From assembly GCF_003260125.1 (NCBI RefSeq), contig NZ_QHKO01000001.1, forward strand, positions 496,001 to 560,000: DNA of 64,000 nt, given 5' to 3'. Shown piece by piece: positions 1 to 7,808 of this stretch (its first letter is position 1; each line of letters begins with the position of its first letter). The notes under the pieces were generated by a model. It saw only the letters and a program-made list of their open reading frames with translations. It did not search any database and had not been told where the DNA came from. The position numbers and the translations under genes are program-made. The DNA comes from Lujinxingia litoralis. GTDB lineage: Bacteria; Myxococcota_A; Bradymonadia; Bradymonadales; Bradymonadaceae.

Positions 1-1
1 C

Positions 2-106
2 CTTGCGTTTAAGCGAGACGATCGCTTCATCAAACTGGTCATCTACCGTCAGGAGGGCAAGACCTATGTACACTCTTCAATGACCCCTGAGGCCGAACCA
101 AACTAA
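2..106 (+). CDS. 3' end of a gene truncated by the window edge
   Basis: One frame is open from base 2 to a TAA at 104-106 and encodes 34 residues beginning LAFKRDDRFIKLVIY and ending MTPEAEPN. The mix of charged and hydrophobic residues looks like a real C-terminus. It lies 85 bases ahead of the first lipoprotein gene on the same strand. Too little is visible to name the protein. Confidence 0.5.
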   Translation, partial: LAFKRDDRFIKLVIYRQEGKTYVHSSMTPEAEPN

Positions 107-191
107 ATAAAGCCAACGACTCTCCGCTAAAATGTGAAAATTCGAACCGTTTAACCAAACACTGCAGCAAAATATAAAAGAGAGGAGCCCC

Positions 192-2864
192 ATGGATCAG
201 ACACCAGAACAACAGCGTCGACGCTGGACGCCACCGACATGGTTGGCGCTGCTCGGCCTTGGCGTCGTGCTGGGTTTTACCAGCGCCTGTGGCAACGCCG
301 CCGACCCGATGGAGGCTTCTGACGAGCCCGACGCCATTCACCAGGGATACGAACCCCTCAACCACGGACCTCGCTACTTCGAGGCTCCGGAAGGCCCCTA
401 CTTCGATGATCCCGGCTTGATCGTGGTCAACCCCGACCCGATGGAGCGCGAACCGCTGATCCTCTCAGCGGAGTCTTACTGGTTGGCCGATGACGATGTA
501 GCAGCCTCCACGGTCAAGGCCAACACCATCAGCTTTCCCCGCGAAGGCTACGAGCACATGCGCGGCTACCGTCCCGGGCATGTCGTGCTCTCCCGTACCG
601 CGGTCTTCCGTCGCTTCATTGAACACGTTGAACTCACCGAGACCGAGATCATCTGGCACACCCGTGACGCCGAACTCGAAGAGGTCGTGATCCACGCGGA
701 GTTCCACTTCGACCTCCTCCCCGGTACGACCCTCCCGGAAGACTTCGACATCGTCGATACCTACCTCTTTCCGAACTTCGAGGCGCAGCGTCACGAACTC
801 TACGAGCGTCGTCTGGTGATGCATGACATCAACCGCACGATTCAAATGCAGCAGGCCACCACCTGCGAGCTCGACACCTGCGATATCCCCTGCGACCAGT
901 GGCAGGCCGAAGCCACCGACCCGACGGTGAACTCCGCCGCTAATTGCATCGAATGGGTGCAGAACAATCGTCAGAGCTTCGAAGACGACCCCAACACCCC
1001 CATGCTCTGCCCCAACGGCCTCTCCGACGAGCAATGCGCCGGCGTGATCTGCTCCGACCTCTGTGAGCTGGATGACGGCGAAGACGAACTCACCCCGCCC
1101 AATCCGGCCGACGACGAGGAGTTTGATACCGGCGGCGAAAAAGGCCTCGGATTCACCTTCTGCCTCAACCCCTACGAAGAAAACGAAGTTGAGAACGCGC
1201 AAGATCCCAACGACGTCTGCGATATTGCCATCGAAAAGTATGACATGTTCACCTTTTCCGGGGAGACGTCTGGGGAGTTCGGAGGAGGAAACGGAAACTA
1301 TACCGCCTCCTGGACCTTCGCTCTGATCCCTCGCCTCCAGATTAGCGTGGGCATGAAGGCCGGCGTGAAAATTAAGATCTGGAAGCCCGGTCTCAAAGCC
1401 TACGCCGGGTTCTACGCCGGGTTCGGCTACGGTGCGACCGTATCCCTGCAAGCGGAATTCCAGCTTCAATACAACTGGAACAAAACCTTCGAAGTGCCCA
1501 TCATCCAAAACTTCGTCGTCGTATTTGTCCCCCTGAGCGTCTACGCCTATGCAAAAATTGATGTCAATTTTCGACTCAACCTCGAAGGCGAGATCACATA
1601 CAACTATTACAGAAGCCGCGCTAACTACATGTGTCTTAAGATCTGCGTGGGGAGCTGCAAGCTCTTCAGCCTGAGTTCGTCTCGCTATAAGAAAGGGGAA
1701 TGGGTCGATGGCGACGACTCCGCCCAGATCGAGTGCTCTCTTCCCCATCCGGAGGAGCTTGGACTAAACGTCGATGTTCCCGGAAAGTTTGACGCGGAGA
1801 TCAACGCCGAAGCCACACTCAGCGCCGGACTCGATATCGGGGTTGGCCTGCGCATCGGGCCCGATCTCACGGTTCTCTCGGATCTCGTTGACGGCGGCAG
1901 CGCAGTCGGTCTGCCCGAAGCGGGCCAGTACCACATCTTCCTCCAACCGCTGGAACTCTCGTTTCAGGCCGGCATCGTGATCGCTCCGCCACTGTGCAAC
2001 TACTTCGTCGGGCTTTATCTCGGGGGCTCGGTGGGCGCCGGTCTTAACATCCCGATTGTGGGTTGGAAGTCCTTCAGTGTCCGTATCTACGGTCCGCTCA
2101 CGCTCTTCCGTATAGATGATCTTCTGGACCCCAATAACAGCCTGGGGATCGGATGCGGGCAATTTGAGATCTCGGAACCCTTCGAAGTCGAACGAGTCGG
2201 CTGCTCCAATGACGCCCACTGCCTGGAAGAGGCACCCGACGGCGAACTCGCGCGATGCTTCCAGCGTGAATGCATCAAGCATGACAATGTACGTGTCAGC
2301 CTGGGCTGGCTGGCCGAGGTCGATCTCGACCTCTACATCACCAAGCCCGACGACTCCATGGTTCAGAGCCGTATGACCCAACCGGAGCTCTTCAGCCGCC
2401 AGGATTGCGGGGATACCTGCACCACCGACCCCAACGGGGCCCCCTACATCGAGAACTTCACCTTCCCCAACGATGTTGAAGGCGAGTGGACAGCCTGGGT
2501 TGTGCTCAACGAAGCGGCGGACAACGCCGACATCAATGAGATCATCTACACCATGGAAGTGGAGTTCGGGGATGGCACGATGCGCCAGACCGTGGAAGGC
2601 AGCCTCGTCCGCGAGCAGGCCAACCAGTCGGTCTTCCGCTTCTCGATCTGCAGTCCCAACGCCACAACTCCGCGTTGCCAGGATCAGGACGACCTGATCA
2701 GCGCAGATGATGACGTCCTTGGTGATGACTCCGACGAGGGGCTGGATTGTGAGCCGGAAACCGAGGCCGAACTCTGCGAGAGCTACCACCAGGGGAACGC
2801 CTGCCAGCACTACCAGGTGACCGACAGTTGCGGAGGCCTTCGCGCCGTCTCCTGCGATTGCTGA
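192..2864 (+). CDS. Large Cys-rich lipoprotein with DLDLY module
   Basis: This 890-residue protein is predicted to be an exported lipoprotein. An arginine-rich N-terminus is followed by a hydrophobic helix and a lipobox, TSAC, with the lipidated cysteine at residue 33. The ATG has a good ribosome binding site (GAGGAG at 182-187). The middle holds an acidic, cysteine-rich stretch (about residues 220-320) and then a glycine/aromatic, beta-rich region. Around residue 710 is a DLDLYI module, also found in the next gene. The C-terminus has a VTDSCG...VSC element matching the repeats of the next protein. I do not recognise a catalytic family. A surface or periplasmic adhesion or scaffold role is only an inference from the architecture. 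Confidence 0.8.
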   Translation: MDQTPEQQRRRWTPPTWLALLGLGVVLGFTSACGNAADPMEASDEPDAIHQGYEPLNHGPRYFEAPEGPYFDDPGLIVVNPDPMEREPLILSAESYWLADDDVAASTVKANTISFPREGYEHMRGYRPGHVVLSRTAVFRRFIEHVELTETEIIWHTRDAELEEVVIHAEFHFDLLPGTTLPEDFDIVDTYLFPNFEAQRHELYERRLVMHDINRTIQMQQATTCELDTCDIPCDQWQAEATDPTVNSAANCIEWVQNNRQSFEDDPNTPMLCPNGLSDEQCAGVICSDLCELDDGEDELTPPNPADDEEFDTGGEKGLGFTFCLNPYEENEVENAQDPNDVCDIAIEKYDMFTFSGETSGEFGGGNGNYTASWTFALIPRLQISVGMKAGVKIKIWKPGLKAYAGFYAGFGYGATVSLQAEFQLQYNWNKTFEVPIIQNFVVVFVPLSVYAYAKIDVNFRLNLEGEITYNYYRSRANYMCLKICVGSCKLFSLSSSRYKKGEWVDGDDSAQIECSLPHPEELGLNVDVPGKFDAEINAEATLSAGLDIGVGLRIGPDLTVLSDLVDGGSAVGLPEAGQYHIFLQPLELSFQAGIVIAPPLCNYFVGLYLGGSVGAGLNIPIVGWKSFSVRIYGPLTLFRIDDLLDPNNSLGIGCGQFEISEPFEVERVGCSNDAHCLEEAPDGELARCFQRECIKHDNVRVSLGWLAEVDLDLYITKPDDSMVQSRMTQPELFSRQDCGDTCTTDPNGAPYIENFTFPNDVEGEWTAWVVLNEAADNADINEIIYTMEVEFGDGTMRQTVEGSLVREQANQSVFRFSICSPNATTPRCQDQDDLISADDDVLGDDSDEGLDCEPETEAELCESYHQGNACQHYQVTDSCGGLRAVSCDC

Positions 2865-2983
2865 TGCTCCATCGCCCCGGCAGTGCCACCTCCCCCCTCC
2901 GCACGGAAGCCCCCGGCCCGGCGGGGAGAGGCACTGGCTCGCTCGCTTTTAATCTCGCTCCGTACGCCACGGAGCCGTACATA

Positions 2984-5900
2984 ATGGATTCTCTCATGAA
3001 GACCCCATCTCTCGCTCACGCAGGGTCGCGGCACACGCGCCGGATGCGGAGCACAAGAGCACTGATAGCCGCCATGGCCGCCGCCTGTAGCCTGGTCGCC
3101 TGTGGCACCGAAGGTGAGAACGCGCCCGCGCCCACCTCCCACGGTCAGACATTGGTGGCGGTTGCTCCCAACGGTTCGTACCTGATCTTCCGCGACCACG
3201 TGGAACTTCTTGCCGACGACATCGCCCGGCAAGCGACGTTTCACGAGGATCGCATTGAGCTCCCTCTCAACCTTCAACCGAGCCTGCCGCAGCTGGAGCG
3301 CGGCGATATCCTGGTGGCTCAGATCGCAAACGGTTACTGGCGCCACATCGAGCGTATTGAACGCGCCGGCAACCAGGTGGTGCTGCACACCCGCGATGCC
3401 GAGCTCTTTGAGCTGGTGGAGGAAGGCGATCTGCTCATTGAAGTGGGCCCCTCCGAGGAACTCGGGCAACACCGCCAGGCACTGGGCGCAACCAACGGGG
3501 GAGGTGACAACGGGGGCACCGCCCAGATCGTCCGCCCCGGCCCCTCCATGCCGCTGGTCAATGACCCGCAGCTGCTTCAGATCGAAACGCTCAGCGCCGC
3601 CACCGGTCCCCGCTATTCATTCGAGCTCAGCGAGACCAACGCAGGTCAGGTCACCACCTCCGACTACACCATTGAAGCGGTGCAGGGGCGTGTGGAAGCT
3701 AACGTTACCTTCATCTCCCGGCTGAAGATCCTCGCCGGCCGCATCGTCGAAGAAGAAACCTCGGCGCTGGCCCACGTGGATACCGACCCGCAGTGGGTGA
3801 TTGAATCAACCGGCGAACGGGCCGATCGCCACGTTTACCGCCTGCATAGCACCCACGACACCGAACCGATCATCTCGATTCTTCAGCGCCGCTTCTACTT
3901 CTCGGCGGATCTGACCCTGGCCTACGATGTGCGTACCGACGGAGAGACGACCCTGACCGCCGGTTTCGTAGGCCAGGGCTACAGCTTCGCCGGCGTGCAC
4001 TGCGCGAACTCCGTCTCCGGTAACCAGAACTGTCGGGCTCTGGCTCGCGAAGAGCGCTTTGAGCCTTTCTTCGCCGAAGAGCGCGAAGCCCAAACCCTGG
4101 GAGAGGGCGCGATCAACTTCAGCGCCAACCTGGGCATCAGCGCCGGACTGGTGGATTCGCCGAGCGCGACCACGGCCAGCCTCTTCACTCGCCTGGAGCC
4201 CTTCCAGGCCTCCTTCAACAGTGAAATGACGGTTCGCCCGCCCTACTGCCCGCGCTCCGGCACGCTGAGTCTGTCCGGCCGCGCTACCAAGGCGGTCTTG
4301 ACCGCGCCGACACACTTCACCAGTGAGTCGCGCCAGGTCTTTGAAAACCTGGATATCGTGCGCGACAACCCGACCTGTGGCGTCTTCAACGCCCAGGGGC
4401 CGCGCTACTGCGAGCGTGCCAGCGATTGTGGCAGCGATCCCGAGATGGCCTGCTTCCGGGGCATCTGTGACTACCGCAGCCCGATGCGTGTCGTGCTGGA
4501 CTGGACCTCCAGCACCGATCTGGATCTCTACGTGGAGCTTCCGGGCGGAGAGATTCTCTCGGTTGCCGAGCGTCAGGGCCCCAATGCCACGATGACCATG
4601 GTGTCCAACGGTGGCGGAGAGTGCGAAGAGTGTGGGGTGTGCGCCGGCGATCTGTTCACCGACTGTGCCGCTGAAGATCCCATCGACGGTCAGTGCCCCG
4701 CCGGTTGTTCGCTCTCCGCAAACTCCAGCAGCTGCACCGGGGGGGTAGTCCGCTGCGGCATCTTCGACGCGACAACCTGCGGAGACATCTCGGGCTGCAG
4801 CTGGGCACCGATGGGCGGCAGCCTGCCCCCTTACCTGGAGAGCGTCTCGATCGATCGCCCGACCATCAACGAACTCTATCGCATCTGGGTGATCAACAAC
4901 ACGGGACACCACAGCGACCGACCCGACCCCATCCGCTACGAGATCCAGATCCACGGTCTGGAGGCACAGTCCGCGGCCATCACCGGCTACATCGAAGCAC
5001 ATCCGGGCGCCCGCTCAGTCACGTCGATCTATCGCTACGGCGTGATCGAAGACAGCGATGAATGCATCCCGGTCTACGACAGCCAGCTCTGCGAGCAACA
5101 CGGCAACGTCTGCGGAACCTTCTCGGTGGTCGATAACTGCGGGTTCACCCGTGAGAACGTCGACTGTGGCCAGTGCGACGAGGGCGTGCCCTGCGAAAAC
5201 AACCAGTGCATCTGTACCGAACAGACCGACACCGAAATCTGCGCCTCTCGGGGCTACGTCTGCGGCAGCCGCACAATCGTCGACAGCTGCGGCACCGAAC
5301 GCATCATCGAATGCGGCAGCTGCGACGCCGGAACCGAGTGCTCCTCGATCAATACTTGCTGCGGTATCGAAGTGGAGGGCGAGATCTGCAACGAGCCCCC
5401 CGATTATGAGCGAATTGGCTGCACCTCCAGCGAATGTGAAGAACCTCCGGCTGACCTGGGCTGCGGCCGCATTCGTCGCCGCGACAGCTGCGGCATCGAC
5501 CGCGATGTCGAATGCGGTGGCTGCGACATGTTCGACGGCTGGTACTTCCTCGGCGAGTCCGAGAACGACATCGTTCAGACCTGCTCGGGCCGAAGTGTGT
5601 GTGACCACCATGTCTATGAATATCGCGACTACCGATGCGCCGGCGCCAAGTGCCAGTACAACGTCACCAATCACGAAGCCCGTCAGATCGGCTGCACCGA
5701 GTGTCCAGCCCCCTTCATCGGTCCCTGGTCCGCCTGCAATGACTTCGATGACACCTGCGACCAGAGCGGCACCCGGGACCGCACCCACTACGACTTCCGG
5801 TGCGAGCAATCCGGAAACCTGGCGGTCTACCTGGGCTCAATGACCGCAAACGCCATGGACTCCGAAGCCAACCCGGACATCGCCGCGGTGCCGGTCTCGT

Positions 5901-6409
5901 TCTGCGAGGGCTTCGAAGACAGCGTTGAAGAGGGGACCTGCGCACGAGACACCCAGGGCACCTTGTGCCCCGGCAACGGCGTCTGCGCCTTCGGCGAATG
6001 TCTTACCACTGACTGCCAGAATACCACCGTCAGCTGTGCGAACAGTGGCCCTCCTCGCGTCTGCGCCGAGGTCATCACCACAGGCGGATCGCCCAAAGTC
6101 TGCCTGGAGGAGGATGAATGCTACGCCGACGCCGATTGCAACCAGCTTTCCAGCGCTGCGGACCCCGAACGCGTCTGTTCGGCCGTGGGCGGCAACGATC
6201 CGACGCGCAGATGCGTCGAGCCCAACAGCAACGGCCGCACTCCCGGTGAGAGCTGCTCGAACGATAGCCAGTGCTACAACAACCATTGTCGCAACGGAGT
6301 CTGCACGATCCCCTGCACCTCCCAATTGGACTGCTCGGGCTTCAGCATGAACTGCTCGCCGGAAGTGTACGGGGATAAGGTGCTCAACGTGTGTGTCCCT
6401 CTTCCCTGA
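2984..6409 (+). CDS. Large Cys-rich lipoprotein with DSCG repeats
   Basis: The frame is open from 2828, but the ATG at 2984 follows GGAG at a normal distance and gives a proper signal: basic N-terminus, hydrophobic stretch and lipobox LVAC with Cys40. The mature protein has about 1100 residues. A DLDLYV module near residue 509 matches the preceding gene. Residues about 690-850 contain at least three copies of a repeat of the type CG...VDSCG..R.V.CG.CD, and the C-terminal part has further cysteine pairs such as SQCYNNHCRNGVC. The two lipoproteins look like divergent paralogues that share modules, 119 bases apart on the same strand. Function is unknown; many disulfides imply an extracytoplasmic location. 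Confidence 0.8.
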   Translation: MDSLMKTPSLAHAGSRHTRRMRSTRALIAAMAAACSLVACGTEGENAPAPTSHGQTLVAVAPNGSYLIFRDHVELLADDIARQATFHEDRIELPLNLQPSLPQLERGDILVAQIANGYWRHIERIERAGNQVVLHTRDAELFELVEEGDLLIEVGPSEELGQHRQALGATNGGGDNGGTAQIVRPGPSMPLVNDPQLLQIETLSAATGPRYSFELSETNAGQVTTSDYTIEAVQGRVEANVTFISRLKILAGRIVEEETSALAHVDTDPQWVIESTGERADRHVYRLHSTHDTEPIISILQRRFYFSADLTLAYDVRTDGETTLTAGFVGQGYSFAGVHCANSVSGNQNCRALAREERFEPFFAEEREAQTLGEGAINFSANLGISAGLVDSPSATTASLFTRLEPFQASFNSEMTVRPPYCPRSGTLSLSGRATKAVLTAPTHFTSESRQVFENLDIVRDNPTCGVFNAQGPRYCERASDCGSDPEMACFRGICDYRSPMRVVLDWTSSTDLDLYVELPGGEILSVAERQGPNATMTMVSNGGGECEECGVCAGDLFTDCAAEDPIDGQCPAGCSLSANSSSCTGGVVRCGIFDATTCGDISGCSWAPMGGSLPPYLESVSIDRPTINELYRIWVINNTGHHSDRPDPIRYEIQIHGLEAQSAAITGYIEAHPGARSVTSIYRYGVIEDSDECIPVYDSQLCEQHGNVCGTFSVVDNCGFTRENVDCGQCDEGVPCENNQCICTEQTDTEICASRGYVCGSRTIVDSCGTERIIECGSCDAGTECSSINTCCGIEVEGEICNEPPDYERIGCTSSECEEPPADLGCGRIRRRDSCGIDRDVECGGCDMFDGWYFLGESENDIVQTCSGRSVCDHHVYEYRDYRCAGAKCQYNVTNHEARQIGCTECPAPFIGPWSACNDFDDTCDQSGTRDRTHYDFRCEQSGNLAVYLGSMTANAMDSEANPDIAAVPVSFCEGFEDSVEEGTCARDTQGTLCPGNGVCAFGECLTTDCQNTTVSCANSGPPRVCAEVITTGGSPKVCLEEDECYADADCNQLSSAADPERVCSAVGGNDPTRRCVEPNSNGRTPGESCSNDSQCYNNHCRNGVCTIPCTSQLDCSGFSMNCSPEVYGDKVLNVCVPLP

Positions 6410-6449
6410 TGCCACCGGGAGGGCGGCCCCCCGGCCCCCCTCCTTCTAC

Positions 6450-6490
6450 GCAGCCCGCCGGAGCGCGGGCTGCGCTTTGCCTCTTCTTGA
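6450..6490 (+). terminator. Hairpin and T-rich tail after the DSCG lipoprotein
   Basis: A perfect 9-bp stem (GCAGCCCGC / GCGGGCTGC, 6450-6473, six-base loop) is followed by a T-rich tail, GCTTTGCCTCTTCTT. It sits between the stop at 6409 and the next lipoprotein start at 6510, as expected of an intrinsic terminator, although the tail is interrupted by C and G. Confidence 0.5.
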
Positions 6491-6509
6491 ATGACCACGG
6501 ATACGACGT

Positions 6510-7289
6510 ATGACGCTGCAAATGACGCATCTATCGCCCGGCACCGGCGCTCCGGCGCGACTCCTTGGCGCCGTGATCTTTCTTCTCCTCACCGCCTGTG
6601 GCGGCTCGACCATTGAGGTCGACAATACACCTGATACCGGAGCCGATGAGGAAATCACCGCGATCGATCCCCAACTCCGACAACTCTCCACCGAGATTCA
6701 AAACGCCAGATGCCAGGTGACCTTTGGGTGCTGCAACACCGAGCAGCGCCTCAACGAATTTGGCATCGATTACAGCAAAGAGGAGTGCGAAGCCGGCGCG
6801 AACAGCTTCCCGGTGGAGATCGGCCTGAGCCTTCTCAACGAAGCCATCGCCCGGGGCCGCATCGAAGTTGACTGGGAGGCTGCAGAGATGTGTGTCAATG
6901 CCTTCCGCACTCAAAGCTGCTCGGCATTCACCGAGGATGATCCCATCCGGACCACCTTCCCGGGCTGCGCACAGATGATGGTCCCTCAACTCGAAGAGGG
7001 CGCTGAATGCACTCTCGATGAGGAGTGCATCACCGGCTACTGCCAGCTCAATGTGCTCGATGCAGACAGCCCCGACCGCTGTGCTCAACGCCCCCAGGAG
7101 GGCGATGATTGCTCCTCCAACCCCTGCCCCTCCGGCATGTTCTGCGACGGCTTTGAAAACATCTGTCGGCGAACCCTCCGTGCCGGTACAAGCTGCTATC
7201 GCCCCGAAGAGTGCGCGTCGCAACTCTGCCTTGAAAACGAAAACGGAGAGCTTCGCTGCGCCGATCCCCGGCCCTACTGCGGCGGCTAA
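6510..7289 (+). CDS. Small Cys-rich lipoprotein
   Basis: A 259-residue protein with a lipoprotein signal: hydrophobic segment at 18-28 and lipobox LTAC with Cys30. The mature part has a helical domain (about residues 55-150) with paired cysteines, then a cysteine-dense tail with CTLDEECITGYC, SSNPCPSGMFC and YRPEECASQLC units. Such DEEC/GxC units are common in extracellular proteins of myxobacteria-like genomes, where they are mostly uncharacterised. There is no strong ribosome binding site, and an in-frame ATG at 6522 is an alternative start. Function unknown. Confidence 0.75.
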   Translation: MTLQMTHLSPGTGAPARLLGAVIFLLLTACGGSTIEVDNTPDTGADEEITAIDPQLRQLSTEIQNARCQVTFGCCNTEQRLNEFGIDYSKEECEAGANSFPVEIGLSLLNEAIARGRIEVDWEAAEMCVNAFRTQSCSAFTEDDPIRTTFPGCAQMMVPQLEEGAECTLDEECITGYCQLNVLDADSPDRCAQRPQEGDDCSSNPCPSGMFCDGFENICRRTLRAGTSCYRPEECASQLCLENENGELRCADPRPYCGG

Positions 7290-7293
7290 TACG

Positions 7294-7372
7294 CCACACG
7301 CCCGGCCGAATCTGTCGCAGCCCCCGCCCTCCGGCCGCGCCTACAACGCGCCCCGGAGGACGGGGCGTGTGG
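7294..7372 (+). terminator. Imperfect GC-rich inverted repeat
   Basis: CCACACGCC at 7294 pairs with GGCGTGTGG ending at 7372, and inside it CCTCCGG pairs with CCGGAGG. The position just after the stop at 7289 suggests 3'-end formation, but only a weak T-rich stretch follows. Confidence 0.35.
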
Positions 7373-7524
7373 TACGACCTCCTCTTACCCCTTCGTCACC
7401 AAATTGACCCACCCCCGGGACGCCTTAAGTTCTAGGCGTACGAAGTCAATCCCGCCGCAGGTCGCCCGGCCGCACAGGCTGCACCCGGCCTACGTTTCGC
7501 CCGTCGCCTTTCCCGGAGGTTCGC

Positions 7525-7707
7525 ATGTTGTGGTGGGCACTCGCATTCTTCGTTGTCGCGATCATCGCGGCAGTTCTGGGCTTTGGTACCCTGGCATCGG
7601 CTGCAGCCACGATCGCGCAGATCATCTTCTACGTTGCGCTCGCACTGCTGGTCATTTCGCTCTTCGTGTACCTCTTTCGGGGCTCGCGCAGCGCGACCAT
7701 CGCTTAG
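7525..7707 (+). CDS. DUF1328 (YtjA-like) small membrane protein
   Basis: Sixty residues forming two hydrophobic helices (about 3-21 and 30-52) joined by a G/A-rich turn, [14 protein letters not shown], and ending in a short basic tail. Length, the [20 protein letters not shown] start and the AA-rich turn match DUF1328/YtjA, small inner-membrane proteins of unknown function that are often stress-induced. A GGAGG box lies just ahead of the ATG. It converges with the phosphatase gene across a strong hairpin. Confidence 0.85.
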   Translation: MLWWALAFFVVAIIAAVLGFGTLASAAATIAQIIFYVALALLVISLFVYLFRGSRSATIA

Positions 7708-7746
7708 CGCCGAACAACGCCAACCCAGGGCCCTCAGGTCATTCAA

Positions 7747-7774
7747 AAAGGGCGGCGCTATCGCGCCGCCCTTT
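7747..7774. terminator. Bidirectional intrinsic terminator
   Basis: A perfect 12-bp stem, AAAGGGCGGCGC / GCGCCGCCCTTT, with loop TATC lies between the convergent DUF1328 gene and the minus-strand phosphatase gene. Read on the minus strand the stem runs into TTTTTG, and on the plus strand into TTTGCTT. It can serve both transcripts, the minus strand better. Confidence 0.8.
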
Positions 7775-7808
7775 GCTTCTCTGCGCCCAGGGAGCGGTCT
7801 TTGGGGAG

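Noticed and set aside
173..178. TATAAA as a -10 box for the first lipoprotein
   Set aside because: The start would fall inside the GAGGAG ribosome binding site, so the box cannot serve this gene; its -35 is also weak.
7404..7431. TTGACC ... TAAGTT as a promoter of the DUF1328 gene
   Set aside because: The -10 matches only three of six bases; no support beyond the -35.
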